DNA from: Candidatus Neomicrothrix sp. UBA2983
Lineage (GTDB): Bacteria > Actinomycetota > Acidimicrobiia > Acidimicrobiales > MedAcidi-G1
Assembly: GCA_002346745.1 (NCBI GenBank)
Contig: DEAL01000030.1
Location: forward strand, 1 to 64,000
Reading direction: 5' to 3'
DNA length: 64,000 nucleotides
In this document: positions 52,271 to 61,505 of the stretch, piece after piece
Numbering within the stretch: position 1 is the first letter of the stretch
Layout of the letters: each line of letters begins with the position of its first letter
The notes under the pieces: generated by a model
What the model was told of the DNA's origin: nothing
Database searches by the model: none
The model's input: the letters and a program-made list of their open reading frames with translations, nothing else
Made by a program: the position numbers and the translations under genes

Positions 52271-53247
52271 GCGGCGCACTGCTCGTCCTCTGCGACCACG
52301 ACCGGGGCGTCCTCGCCGAGGCATCGCTCGAGGCGCTGACCTTCGCCCGTGACCTGGCGGAACGCCTCGGCGCACCGTGCGAGGCGGTGGTGATCGGCAA
52401 CGGCGCCGACACCGCTGCCGCCGACCTGGCGGCCTACGGCGCCGAGGCGGTGCACGTGGCCGCACACGACCTGCTCACGGACTACGGCCCCGAGGCGTGG
52501 GGCGCCACGCTGGCGCAACTGGCCGAGGCGGTCGACGCCGTCGCCGTCGCCGCCTGCGGGACCGACCGGGGCAACGAGGTCCTCGCCCACGTGGCGGCCC
52601 GCCTCGACGAGCCGTTCGTCGCCAACTGCCGTTCGATCGAGCCCGGCGGCGACTCATGGTCGATGACCCGCATCCAGTGGGGTGGCTCGCTGCTCGAGGA
52701 CGCCACCCTCACCGCCGGCCGCAAGGTCGTCTCCGTCGCCCACCACGCCGTCGAGGCGGCACCGGCGGCGGCACCGGCGGCCGGGACGGTCTCGCCGTTC
52801 GCGCCGGACCTCGACCCCTCACTGGCCCGGACCCTCGTCACCGACCGGGTCGTGCTCACCCAGGGCATCACGCTCTCGACCGCTTCGGTGGTCGTCGGCG
52901 GCGGTCGGGGCGTCGGCTCGGCGGAGGCCTTCGCACCGCTGGAGGAGCTGGCCGCCGAGCTGGGTGGCGTGGTCGGGTGCTCGCGTGCGGTCACCAACAA
53001 CGGCTGGCGCCCGCACTCGGACCAGGTCGGCCAGACGGGCACGCGTATCGCGCCGGTCGTCTACATCGCCAGCGGCATCTCCGGCGCCATCCAGCACTGG
53101 GTCGGCGCCATGGCCTCGAAGCACATCCTGGCCATCAACACCGACCCCGAAGCCAACATGGTGACGCGGGCCGACTGGGCCGTGATCGGCGACCTCCACC
53201 AGGTGATCCCCGCCGTGACCGAGGAGGTCCGGCGCCGCCGGGGCTGA
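52267..53247 (+). CDS. etfA: Electron transfer flavoprotein, alpha subunit
   Basis: A 326-residue ETF-alpha. The C-terminal FAD domain has VVVGGGRGVGSAEAF, QVGQTGTRIAPVVYIASGISGAIQHWVGAM, and ILAINTDPEANMVTRADWAVIGD, all classic. The N-terminal domain is more diverged, as in catabolic ETFs tied to amine dehydrogenases. The ATG overlaps etfB's stop. Electrons would leave to the quinone pool by ETF-quinone oxidoreductase, which is not encoded here. Confidence 0.9.
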   Translation: MSGALLVLCDHDRGVLAEASLEALTFARDLAERLGAPCEAVVIGNGADTAAADLAAYGAEAVHVAAHDLLTDYGPEAWGATLAQLAEAVDAVAVAACGTDRGNEVLAHVAARLDEPFVANCRSIEPGGDSWSMTRIQWGGSLLEDATLTAGRKVVSVAHHAVEAAPAAAPAAGTVSPFAPDLDPSLARTLVTDRVVLTQGITLSTASVVVGGGRGVGSAEAFAPLEELAAELGGVVGCSRAVTNNGWRPHSDQVGQTGTRIAPVVYIASGISGAIQHWVGAMASKHILAINTDPEANMVTRADWAVIGDLHQVIPAVTEEVRRRRG

Positions 53248-53279
53248 ACCAGGCGGCCCCTCCCTGGATTCCGTCGGGG

Positions 53280-55058
53280 TCAGCCTCGCTGTTCCAGGCT
53301 GGGGGCCGCCGCGGGCTCCAGCGAGGTGTCCACGTCGATCTCGACCCAGCCGCGTACGGCGTTGACCATCCAGGCGGCTGTGGCCCGTGCCAGGTCCTCG
53401 CGTCGCAGCACCTGTTCGGCGATGGTCCCCTCGTCGAGGAGGTGGGCGCGGAAGGTGCCGGGCAGCAGCCCGCACGAGACCGGTGGCGTCACCAGGCGCC
53501 CGTCCAACTCGAGGACCAGGTTGCCGATGGTCGTCTCGGTGAGTTCGCCGACCTCGTTCCAGAGCAGCACGTCCGGCGCGTCGGGAAAGCGGTGCCCGGC
53601 GTTGTCGTAGACCTCGCGGACCGTGGTCTTGTGGAACAGGAACTCGTGCTCGCTCGGGACCGGCTCCGTGTCGAGTGGGACCCGCCACGGTTCGGACCCG
53701 ATGTCGGGGAGGTCGAGGACCTGCAGTTCGGCGTGGCCGTTGGGCGCCACCAGGAGCCGGAGCCGACGGGGCCCGTCGGCTGCCACGCCGTCGAGGAGTT
53801 CCTCGAGCGCCACCAGGTCGAGGCCGATGTCGAAGTGGTCGGCGGACGTGGCGAGGCGGGCAAGGTGCCGGGCTCGCCGATCGATGCCGGTGCCGGGCCG
53901 CCACGCCATCGTCTCCAGGAGTCGGAAGTCCGAGCGGGCCCGCCCCAGTACGCGGCTCTTGTGCTCGACCTCGCGCCATTCCTCGTGCGGGTCGGAGTCC
54001 CAGACGATGCCACCGCCCACGCCGTACTCGGCCTGCCCGCGCTCGCGGTCGACCCACACCGTCCGGATGGCGATGTTGAATTCCATCGAACCGTCGGGGG
54101 CGACTGCACCGATGGCGCCCGTGTAGACGCCGCGGCCGTCACCCTCCAGCGCCTCGATGATCTCCGAGGTCCTGACCTTGGGGGCGCCGGTGATCGAGGC
54201 GCCGGGGAACAGGGCGTCGAAGACCTCGCATAGGCCGACGTCGGCGTCGGCCGCGACCGTCGAGGTCATGGTGTGGACCGTGGGGTAGGTCTCGACCGTG
54301 TGCAGCGCCGTCACCCGGACCGATCCCGGGTCGGCGATGCGCCCCAGGTCGTTGCGGACCATGTCGACGATCATGGTGTTCTCGGCCAGGTCCTTCTCGG
54401 ACCGGGAGAGGTGCTGGGCGGCGAGGGCGTCCCATTCGGGGTCGGGGTGCCGGCCGATGGTGCCCTTCATGGGCTTCGACACGATCCAGCGTCCCTGCTT
54501 CCACACGAACAGCTCGGGCGAGGCCGAGCACACCGCCCGGTCGCCGAGGTCGAGGTAGGCGGCATGGTCGGCCCGCTGGGCCCGGACCAGGTCGGCGAAC
54601 AGGCCGAGCGGGTCGCCGCTGAAGGGGGAGCGCAGTCGGAGGGTGTGGTTGACCTGGTACGTCTCGCCGGCGGCGATCAGCTCGCGGATCGTCCGGATCG
54701 AGGTCAGGTAGGCGGGGTGCGAGCGGTTCGGCACCCACGGTCCGACGTGGTAGCCGCCACTGGCGGCCGGCCGGGTGGCCGGGAGTGGGGCGTCGAACAC
54801 CCCGAACGAGACCAGGGGCACGCGGCGGACCCGGGCCGAGCGGATGGCCTCGTCGAAGGCCGGGCCAGCGTCGTACGAGACCATGCCGACCACCCAGTGG
54901 CCATCGGCCGCCGCCCGCTCGGCGGCGCGCATGGCGCCGGGGACGTCCCGCAACTCGTCGGCGAGGATGGTGTCGATCGGCGCGTCGAAGGCGACCCACT
55001 GGCGGTCGCCGCCGAGGGGGTACTGGAGCAGCGCACGGCGGACGTCCGGTCGGCTCAT
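53280..55058 (-). CDS. PabB-PabC fusion: aminodeoxychorismate synthase component I and lyase
   Basis: A 592-residue bifunctional enzyme of p-aminobenzoate (folate) synthesis. The PabB chorismate-binding part (about 1-375) has KPMKGTIGRHPDPEWD, SEKDLAENTMIVDMVRNDLGRI, FPGASITGAPKVRTSEII, and YGVGGGIVWDSDPHEEW. The C-terminal class-IV aminotransferase (about 385-592) has the PLP lysine in FLFHKTTVREVYD and ELTETTIGNLVLELDG. Such fusions are common in bacteria. It supplies folate needed by the one-carbon genes around it, though it may simply be housekeeping. A 24-bp near-exact direct repeat lies in and after its promoter. Confidence 0.9.
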   Translation of the reverse strand: MSRPDVRRALLQYPLGGDRQWVAFDAPIDTILADELRDVPGAMRAAERAAADGHWVVGMVSYDAGPAFDEAIRSARVRRVPLVSFGVFDAPLPATRPAASGGYHVGPWVPNRSHPAYLTSIRTIRELIAAGETYQVNHTLRLRSPFSGDPLGLFADLVRAQRADHAAYLDLGDRAVCSASPELFVWKQGRWIVSKPMKGTIGRHPDPEWDALAAQHLSRSEKDLAENTMIVDMVRNDLGRIADPGSVRVTALHTVETYPTVHTMTSTVAADADVGLCEVFDALFPGASITGAPKVRTSEIIEALEGDGRGVYTGAIGAVAPDGSMEFNIAIRTVWVDRERGQAEYGVGGGIVWDSDPHEEWREVEHKSRVLGRARSDFRLLETMAWRPGTGIDRRARHLARLATSADHFDIGLDLVALEELLDGVAADGPRRLRLLVAPNGHAELQVLDLPDIGSEPWRVPLDTEPVPSEHEFLFHKTTVREVYDNAGHRFPDAPDVLLWNEVGELTETTIGNLVLELDGRLVTPPVSCGLLPGTFRAHLLDEGTIAEQVLRREDLARATAAWMVNAVRGWVEIDVDTSLEPAAAPSLEQRG

Positions 55059-55059
55059 G

Positions 55060-55149
55060 CCCGGATCCTGCCACCGATCGGCAACGGCCGTGGATGGGCC
55101 GCGCCCTGCGTCGATCGGCGGTCGACCCGGATCCAGCCACCGATCGGCA
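55060..55149. repeat. 24-bp near-exact direct repeat upstream of pabBC
   Basis: 55060-55083 and 55126-55149 match at 23 of 24 bases, 66 bp apart. Both contain CCACCGATCGG. The first copy holds the leaderless-type CAGGAT box directly before the pabBC ATG. The repeat lies between pabBC and the stop of the DUF1015 gene and could be a duplicated operator or promoter. Confidence 0.7.
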
Positions 55150-55167
55150 CGTGTCCGGGCCTGCGGG

Positions 55168-56439
55168 TCAAGAGTCGGGCGCTCCCGACACCGCGCCCTC
55201 GCGCTCGAGCCGCCGGACGAAGACGCCGGAGCGGGGCTTGGGCTCGAAGTAGGAGGACTTGGGTGGCATGAGGTCGCCGGCGTCGGCGACGTCCATGAGC
55301 TCGGCTACCGAGGTGTGGTGGAGGACGAAGCCGATGCGGCCGTCCTCGTCGCAGCGCTCGACCAGGGCCTCGACGCCGACCGGGTCCGGCACGTAGTCGA
55401 TCATCGGGTCGTTGCCGGGGTCGGTGATCCCGAAGACCGGTGCGAGGACGCCGTCCTGGAGCCGCGAGACGTCGAGGGCGTCGACGGCGCGGTCACCGGC
55501 GGCATCGGGCAACTCGAGCGTCCACCAGTCGCCGGCCACGTACACGCCGGCAAGGCCGGGCGAGGTCGGGCGGGCCGCCGCGGCATCGGTAGCGGGGGCC
55601 AGGGCCCCGCAGGCACCGAGGGCCTCGACCACCTCGCCGGGGGTGCGGCCCGCCCGGTCGCCCACCAGCCGATGGAAGGGCAGGACGAGGAGTTGCTCGT
55701 CGGCGAACAGCACGGCCTGGATCCACTCCAGCGGGCCGTCGGCGGGCCGGTCGGTGACACGCGAGCGGGCGTCGACGGACGCCGCCAGACGGTGGTGGCC
55801 GTCGGTGACGTACAGGGTCCGCTGTCCGAACGCAGCCACCAGCTCGTCGGCGGCGGCACCGTCGAGCGTCCAGACCACCTGGTGGACGCCCTCGTGGTGG
55901 GAGTCGAGTACCGGTGTGCCCTCGCAATGCCGGGCGATGACCGCCTCCAGGTCGTCGTCGGAGCGGAACGTGAGCGAGATCGGGCTGGACGAGGCGCCGA
56001 CCGCCAGCAGGTGGCGTGCCAGCAGGTCGGTGCGGCCCGGTCGGACGGCCTCGTGGCGCAGGACCCTGCAATCACCGTCCTCGGTGACGGGCACGAGGCC
56101 CATGATCCCCGTCTGCTCGTGCCGGCCCTCGGGGGTGTCGATGCCCATCCGGTAGAGGAAGAGCGTCGGGGCGTCGTACACCAGGTATGCGCCGGCGTCG
56201 TACAGCCGCTGCATCGAGGCGGCGCAGTAGTCGACGAGTCCATCGACGTCGTCGCGCTGCTCGGGCGGGATGTCCTCCTGCGACCGAGTCACGTGCAGGA
56301 AGCTGTAGGGGTTCTCGGCGGCCATGGCGGCCCGCTGGGCAGGGGTGTAGGCGTCGTAGGGGCCCGAGACGACGCGTTCGGCCCAGCCGGAATCCACCAC
56401 CAGCCCGGGAAAGGGCCGGAGGATCTCGCTGGCGCTCAT
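55168..56439 (-). CDS. DUF1015-family protein (SerK/ParB-like fold)
   Basis: A 423-residue DUF1015 protein. Landmarks are IRPFPGL-type ILRPFPGLVVDSGWAERVVSGPYDAY at the N-terminus, the TDGHHRLAAS motif (about 214-223), and PKSSYFEPKPRSGVFVRRLE at the C-terminus. The DGHHR motif links it to a fold shared with SerK-type serine kinases and ParB nucleases. It overlaps serA by four bases (ATGA), a common pairing, and likely acts on serine or a serine phosphate. The reaction is not firmly established. Confidence 0.8.
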   Translation of the reverse strand: MSASEILRPFPGLVVDSGWAERVVSGPYDAYTPAQRAAMAAENPYSFLHVTRSQEDIPPEQRDDVDGLVDYCAASMQRLYDAGAYLVYDAPTLFLYRMGIDTPEGRHEQTGIMGLVPVTEDGDCRVLRHEAVRPGRTDLLARHLLAVGASSSPISLTFRSDDDLEAVIARHCEGTPVLDSHHEGVHQVVWTLDGAAADELVAAFGQRTLYVTDGHHRLAASVDARSRVTDRPADGPLEWIQAVLFADEQLLVLPFHRLVGDRAGRTPGEVVEALGACGALAPATDAAAARPTSPGLAGVYVAGDWWTLELPDAAGDRAVDALDVSRLQDGVLAPVFGITDPGNDPMIDYVPDPVGVEALVERCDEDGRIGFVLHHTSVAELMDVADAGDLMPPKSSYFEPKPRSGVFVRRLEREGAVSGAPDS

Positions 56440-57647
56440 GCGTCTCGTTCCGACGCCTGAACCTGGATGACGTGCTTGAGTCCGGCCAGATCGCGGACGA
56501 GGTCCTCGGAGACGTTCCCGATTACGTCGATGATGCCGATGGCGGCGTTGGAGCCCTTGAAGACCCGGTTCTCCATCGTCTGGACGTTGATCTCAGCGGA
56601 CCGCAGCACCTCGAGTGCGCTGGCCAGCACGCCGACGCGGTCGTAGTGGCGCAGGATGATCGTTGCCGTACCCGTGCGGGTCGGGGAGACGTTCACGCAG
56701 TTGAGCAGGTCGCCAACCCGGTAGGCCTCGATCACGTCGATGGTGCCGGCGGCCGTGGCCTCCTGGGCCTGCTGGGTCGAGGCGCCGATGTGGTGGGTGC
56801 CCACGACGTTGGGGTGCTGCGCCAGGGCGGAGGTGAACTCGCCGGTTCCGCCGCCGGGCTCGTCGCAGAACACGTCGAGGCCGGCACGGATGCCCCTGGC
56901 GTCCATGGCGGCGATCAGGGCGGCCTCGTCGACGACCTCGCCGCGGCTGGTGTTGAGCAGGATGGCGCCGTCCCGCATCCGGTCGAGGAAGGCGGCGTCG
57001 ACCAGGCCGGCGGTGCTGGCGCCGCCGGGCACGTGGATCGAGACGATGTCCGAGGTGCTGACCAACTCGTCCTGGCTGTCGACCAGCCGCACGCCGGAGG
57101 CGCGGATGCGGGCCTCGACGTCGGGTCGGCGGTCCGGCTTCCGCTCGGCGAGGACCGTCAGGCCGAAGCCGCGGGCCCGCTCGGCGACGGCCAGGCCGAT
57201 CTCGCCGAGGCCGATGATGCCGAGGGTCTTGCCGTGGACGCCGTCGGCCCTGCTGTAGGCCTTCTTGTTCCAGGTGCGGTTGCGCAGGTCGGCGGTGGCG
57301 TCGGCGATGTGCCGGTCGAGCGCCAGGAGGAGGCCCATCGTGAGTTCGGCGACCGCCAGGGAGTTGGTGCCGGGCACGTTGCAGACGTAGATGCCGGAGT
57401 CGGCGGCCGCCTCGATGTCGATCGTGTTGGTGCCGGCGCCTGAGCGGACGATCAGCCCCAACTGGTCGGAGGCGGCGATGGTGTCGGCGGTGACCCTGGT
57501 GCTCCGGACGACGAGGACGTCGAAGCCGGCGATGGCGTCGGGCAGGTCGTCGGCACCGAGGCCGGCACGGACCTCGCACTCGTCGCCCCGGGCGCGTAAC
57601 TGGTCGATCGACTCCTCGGGGAGGGTGTCGGCAAAGAGGATCTTCAT
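56436..57647 (-). CDS. serA: D-3-phosphoglycerate dehydrogenase (SerA-type)
   Basis: A 403-residue D-2-hydroxyacid dehydrogenase. IRSGAGTNTID-type IVRSGAGTNTIDIEAA holds the catalytic arginine, GIIGLGEIGLAVAERA is the NAD motif (about 144-159), and the catalytic histidine is in GTHHIGAST. A C-terminal ACT domain (about 328-400, YDRVGVLASALEVLRSAEINVQTM) probably gives serine feedback. AAGGAGC precedes the ATG. It starts serine synthesis, feeding glycine and one-carbon units. Confidence 0.9.
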   Translation of the reverse strand: MKILFADTLPEESIDQLRARGDECEVRAGLGADDLPDAIAGFDVLVVRSTRVTADTIAASDQLGLIVRSGAGTNTIDIEAAADSGIYVCNVPGTNSLAVAELTMGLLLALDRHIADATADLRNRTWNKKAYSRADGVHGKTLGIIGLGEIGLAVAERARGFGLTVLAERKPDRRPDVEARIRASGVRLVDSQDELVSTSDIVSIHVPGGASTAGLVDAAFLDRMRDGAILLNTSRGEVVDEAALIAAMDARGIRAGLDVFCDEPGGGTGEFTSALAQHPNVVGTHHIGASTQQAQEATAAGTIDVIEAYRVGDLLNCVNVSPTRTGTATIILRHYDRVGVLASALEVLRSAEINVQTMENRVFKGSNAAIGIIDVIGNVSEDLVRDLAGLKHVIQVQASERDA

Positions 57648-57845
57648 GGTCGTCTGCTCCTTCGGCACGCCGGCGCCGGCAACGTGTTTGCGGGCGGCGG
57701 GGTAGCCTTCGCGGACCGTCGGGCAGCCTACGCAGGAAGCCCCGGGCTGGCAATGGAGTGGAACCCCGGGGGTGTCGCGGCATTCGTGCCGGCGACGGCC
57801 GGTTGGCAGGCGCCGGGGGCCGATCCACGGAGTGGAGGTTCGACG
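57648..57845. promoter_or_regulatory. Divergent spacer between serA and the carnitine block
   Basis: 198 bp without a gene. TAGCCT near 57703-57708 (plus) and TAGGCT on the minus strand near 57730 are candidate -10 boxes. GGAGG at 57834-57838 is the ribosome binding site for the BKACE gene at 57846. No clear operator is seen. Confidence 0.3.
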
Positions 57846-58742
57846 ATGACCGTGCGTGGAATGAACCGGAACGTCATCATCAGCTGTGCCGTGACCGGTG
57901 CCGGCGACACCGCCGGACGCAGTGAACACGTGCCGGTGACGCCACAGCAGATCGCCGACTCGGCGCTGGAGGCGGCCAGGGCGGGAGCGGCCATCGTGCA
58001 CTGCCATGTCCGCGATCCGGAGACCGGCAAGGGCACCCGGACCGTCGCCCTCTACCAGGAGGTGGTCGAGCGGATCCGCGAGCAGGACGACGAGGTGGTC
58101 ATCAACCTCACGGCCGGAATGGGCGGTGACCTGGTTGTCGGCCCCGACGACGACCCGATGGCCTGGCAGGCGGGCACCGACCTGGTCGGCGGGCTGGAGC
58201 GGCTGGCCCACGTCGAGGCCATCCGCCCCGACATCTGTTCGATGGACTGCGGGTCGCTGAACTTCGGCAACAACAACGAGGTGTATGTCTCGACCCCCGA
58301 CATGTTGCGGATCATGGCCGAGCGGGTCCGCGAGCTCGGCGTCCGTCCCGAACTCGAGGTCTTCGACACCGGAAACCTCTGGTTCGCCGAGACCATGATC
58401 CACGAGGGCCTCATCGACGCTCCCTACTGGATCCAGCTCTGCCTGTCGATCCCCTACGGCACTCCGCTCGACGTCGGGATCCTGCAGGCCATGGTGAACC
58501 GGCTCCCCGACGAGGCCGAGTTCACGTCGTTCGGCCTTGGCCCCATGCAGATGCCGATGGCGGCACAGTCGGTCATGTTGGGTGGCCACGTCCGCGTCGG
58601 CCTCGAGGACAACCTGTACCTGGAGCGCGGGGTGCTGGCCACCAACGCCCAGCTGGTCGAGAAGGTCGCGCGGATCGTGGAGCTCATGGGGGCGTCGGTC
58701 CAGACGCCGGCCGAGGCCCGCCAGACGCTCAAGCTCGGCTGA
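57846..58742 (+). CDS. Beta-keto acid cleavage enzyme (BKACE, DUF849), dehydrocarnitine type
   Basis: A 298-residue BKACE TIM barrel. The zinc ligands H52/H54 are in AAIVHCHVRDPETGKGTR, and INLTAGMGGDL is the keto-acid pocket. CSMDCGSLNFGN and VRPELEVFDTGNLWFAETMI are highly typical. BKACEs condense a beta-keto acid with acetyl-CoA to make acetoacetate and a new acyl-CoA. Beside a carnitine dehydrogenase fused to a thioesterase, the reaction is 3-dehydrocarnitine plus acetyl-CoA to betainyl-CoA plus acetoacetate, as described for the cdhC type. GGAGG lies 7 bases upstream. Confidence 0.9.
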   Translation: MTVRGMNRNVIISCAVTGAGDTAGRSEHVPVTPQQIADSALEAARAGAAIVHCHVRDPETGKGTRTVALYQEVVERIREQDDEVVINLTAGMGGDLVVGPDDDPMAWQAGTDLVGGLERLAHVEAIRPDICSMDCGSLNFGNNNEVYVSTPDMLRIMAERVRELGVRPELEVFDTGNLWFAETMIHEGLIDAPYWIQLCLSIPYGTPLDVGILQAMVNRLPDEAEFTSFGLGPMQMPMAAQSVMLGGHVRVGLEDNLYLERGVLATNAQLVEKVARIVELMGASVQTPAEARQTLKLG

Positions 58743-58770
58743 TCCGGCACCCCGACCGGAGGAGGGTGGC

Positions 58771-60261
58771 GTGAGCGAGCAGCGATCCGAGCGTCGCACG
58801 ATCGGCGTGGTCGGGACCGGGGTGATCGGTGCCGGCTGGTCGGTGCGCGTGTTGGCCCGCGGTCACGACGTGGTCGCCTGGGACCCGGCCCCCGGCGCCG
58901 AGGAGCGACTCAGGGACGCGGTCGACCGGGCCTGGCCGTCGGCCACCCGGCTCGGACTCTTTGCCGGTGCCGACCGGGCCCGGCTCTCGTTCGCCGACAG
59001 CGCCGAGGAACTGGCCAGCAGGGTCGACTGGATCCAGGAGAGCGCCCCCGAGAACGAAGACGTGAAGCGACCGCTGCTTCGGACGCTGGCTGCCAACGCC
59101 GGCCCCGACGTCGTCATCGCCTCAAGTTCCTCGGGACTGCTGCCGACCCGGCTCCAGGAGGGCTGCGACCACCCCGAACGGATCCTGATCGGCCACCCGT
59201 TCAACCCCGTCTACCTGTTGCCGCTCGTCGAGATCGTGGCCGGCGAGCAGACGTCGCCTGCGGCGCTGGACGCCGCCCACGCCCACTACGACGATCTCGT
59301 CATGCACCCGTTGCTGGTGCGCACCGAGATCGAGGGCTACCTCTCGGACCGCCTCCAGGAGGCGCTGTGGCGGGAGGTGCTCCATCTCGTGAACGACGGC
59401 GTGGCCTCCACGCAGGAGCTGGACGACGCCGTCGCCTACGGCCCGGGCCTGCGCTGGGCCGGCATGGGATCCAACCTCACCTTCCACCTGGCGGGCGGCG
59501 AGCAGGGCATGCGCCACATGCTGCGTCAGTTCGGTCCGACCCTGAAGCTTCCGTGGACGAAGCTGGTCGCCCCCGAACTCACCGACGAACTGGTCGAGGC
59601 CATGGCCGACGGGTGCCTCGAACAGGCCGACGGGCGTTCCATCGCCGAGCTCGAGCGACTGCGGGACGACTACGTGATCAACGTGATGCGGGCACTCCGG
59701 CCGCTCGACCTGGGTGCGGGACGGATCGTGGCCGAGCGGGAGGCCCGGATCCACGAGGCGTCACTGGCGGCACCGTGGACGTCGGGTGACGCCATCGACG
59801 CCCCGTTGGACCTCTACCGGGGCGAGGTCGAGCCCGACTGGGTCGATTACAACGGTCACATGTCCGAGTGGGCCTATCTGACCGCCTTCGGCTGGGCCTC
59901 CGACAAGTTCTTCCGCTTCATCGGGATCGACGAGGACTACCGCTCGTCGGGGCACTCCTTCTTCACTGCCGAGACCCACATCAACTACCAGCGGGAGGCG
60001 TCGCTGGGGGAGCCGCTGCGGGTCACCACGCAGGTCCTGGGCGTCGACGCCAAGCGCCTCCACTTCTTCCACGCCATGGCGCACGCCGTCACCGGCGAGC
60101 CCCTGGCCACGACCGAGCAGATGCTGCTCCACGTCGACATGAAGGCGGGACGCACCGCCCCGATCCTCGAGGGCCCGGCGGCGGCACTGGCCGCGGTCGC
60201 CGCCGCCCACGCCGACCTCGACATCCCGCCCCAGGTCGGGCGGGTCATGTCCCTGGGTTGA
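58771..60261 (+). CDS. L-carnitine dehydrogenase fused to betainyl-CoA thioesterase
   Basis: A 496-residue fusion. The N-terminal 3-hydroxyacyl-CoA-dehydrogenase-like part (about 1-320) has the NAD motif VVGTGVIGAGWSVRVLARGH (13-32), ASSSSGLLPT, and IGHPFNPVYLLPLVEIVAG with the catalytic histidine. The C-terminal hotdog thioesterase (about 345-485) has VDYNGHMSEWAYLTAFGWASDKFF. Fused carnitine dehydrogenase-thioesterases are known. The first half oxidises L-carnitine to 3-dehydrocarnitine, and the second should hydrolyse betainyl-CoA, made by the BKACE, to glycine betaine. GGAGGAGGG precedes the GTG start. Confidence 0.88.
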   Translation: MSEQRSERRTIGVVGTGVIGAGWSVRVLARGHDVVAWDPAPGAEERLRDAVDRAWPSATRLGLFAGADRARLSFADSAEELASRVDWIQESAPENEDVKRPLLRTLAANAGPDVVIASSSSGLLPTRLQEGCDHPERILIGHPFNPVYLLPLVEIVAGEQTSPAALDAAHAHYDDLVMHPLLVRTEIEGYLSDRLQEALWREVLHLVNDGVASTQELDDAVAYGPGLRWAGMGSNLTFHLAGGEQGMRHMLRQFGPTLKLPWTKLVAPELTDELVEAMADGCLEQADGRSIAELERLRDDYVINVMRALRPLDLGAGRIVAEREARIHEASLAAPWTSGDAIDAPLDLYRGEVEPDWVDYNGHMSEWAYLTAFGWASDKFFRFIGIDEDYRSSGHSFFTAETHINYQREASLGEPLRVTTQVLGVDAKRLHFFHAMAHAVTGEPLATTEQMLLHVDMKAGRTAPILEGPAAALAAVAAAHADLDIPPQVGRVMSLG

Positions 60262-60319
60262 GGCCCGATCCTCGACACCTCCTCACTTCCTTCCTTCACG
60301 ACCCGCCCCAGGAGCGCCA

Positions 60320-61480
60320 ATGGACTTCGCACCGACCGACGAGCAGGAGATGATCGTCGACACCGTTCGCACCTTCGTCGAGCGGGAGCTGGTCCCGCAC
60401 GAGGACGAGGTGGAGCGACTCGGCGACGTTCCGCCGGAACTCGTCGAGCAGATCCGCCACACGGCGCTCGCCGCCGGGATCTACGCCCCCAACATGCCGG
60501 CTGATCTCGGCGGCGGCGGCCTCGACAACCTCACCATGGCGATGGTCGACCGGGCATTCGGCTGGACCCAGTACGCCCTCCACTACATCGTCGCCCGACC
60601 GTCCAACATCCTCCAGGCGTGCGTCGGCGACCAGGTCGAGGAGTACCTGCTGCCCACCATCCGGGGCGAGCGGGTGGACTGCCTGGCGATGAGCGAGCCG
60701 GGCGCCGGCTCCGACGTGCGGGGCATGACCTGTCGCGCCGAGCGGGACGGCGACGACTACGTCATCAACGGCACCAAGCACTTCATCAGCCACGCCGACC
60801 TGGCCGACTACACGATCCTGTTTGCCGCCACCGGCGAGGAGGAGACGACCCGTGGCCCGAAGAAGCTCATCACCTCCTTCCTGGTCGACCACGACACGCC
60901 CGGGCTCGATGTGGCGCCGGGCTACAACTGCGTCTCGAACCGCGGCTACCACAACATGATCCTCAACTTCGACGACTGTCGGGTGCCGGCCTCGAAGGTC
61001 CTGGGGGAGGAGCATCGGGGCTTCGAGGTGGCGAACGAGTGGCTGGGCGCCACTCGCCTGCAGGTGGCCGCGATCGCCCTCGGCCGGGCCGACCGGGCCC
61101 TATCGGTCGCACTCGAGTGGGCCGCGGACCGGGAACAGTTCGGCCAGAAGATCGGCAAGTTCCAGGCCGTCTCGTTCAAGCTGGCCGACATGCAGACCAA
61201 GCTGGTCGAGGCCGAGTTGATGACCTACCGGGCCGCCTGGCTCATGGACCAGGACCGCATGACCGACGGCGACGCCGCCATGGCCAAGATCTCCGCCACC
61301 GAGATGCTCCAGTTCGTGTCGGACGAGGCCATCCAGGTCCTCGGCGGCATGGGGCTCATGGACGAGCTGCCGCTGGAGCGAATCTGGCGCGACGCCCGGG
61401 TCGACCGGATCTGGGACGGCACCAGCGAGATCCAGCGCCACATCGTCAGCCGCCAGCTGCTCCGCCCCCTCGGGGCCTGA
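60320..61480 (+). CDS. Acyl-CoA dehydrogenase (probable gamma-butyrobetainyl-CoA dehydrogenase)
   Basis: A 386-residue acyl-CoA dehydrogenase. MSEPGAGSDVRGMTCRA and NGTKHFISHADLADY form the FAD/substrate middle domain, and REQFGQKIGKFQAVSFKLADM and AIQVLGGMGLM are C-terminal landmarks. The position of the usual catalytic glutamate reads D366-G-T-S-E rather than EGT, so catalysis may use aspartate or a relocated base. The next genes encode a CoA ligase and a CaiD-like hydratase. Oxidation of gamma-butyrobetainyl-CoA to crotonobetainyl-CoA is the favoured role, with ETF as acceptor. Another short-chain acyl-CoA is possible. Confidence 0.82.
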   Translation: MDFAPTDEQEMIVDTVRTFVERELVPHEDEVERLGDVPPELVEQIRHTALAAGIYAPNMPADLGGGGLDNLTMAMVDRAFGWTQYALHYIVARPSNILQACVGDQVEEYLLPTIRGERVDCLAMSEPGAGSDVRGMTCRAERDGDDYVINGTKHFISHADLADYTILFAATGEEETTRGPKKLITSFLVDHDTPGLDVAPGYNCVSNRGYHNMILNFDDCRVPASKVLGEEHRGFEVANEWLGATRLQVAAIALGRADRALSVALEWAADREQFGQKIGKFQAVSFKLADMQTKLVEAELMTYRAAWLMDQDRMTDGDAAMAKISATEMLQFVSDEAIQVLGGMGLMDELPLERIWRDARVDRIWDGTSEIQRHIVSRQLLRPLGA

Positions 61481-61505
61481 CGGACCGACTGCCGGCGTTC
61501 CCGAC

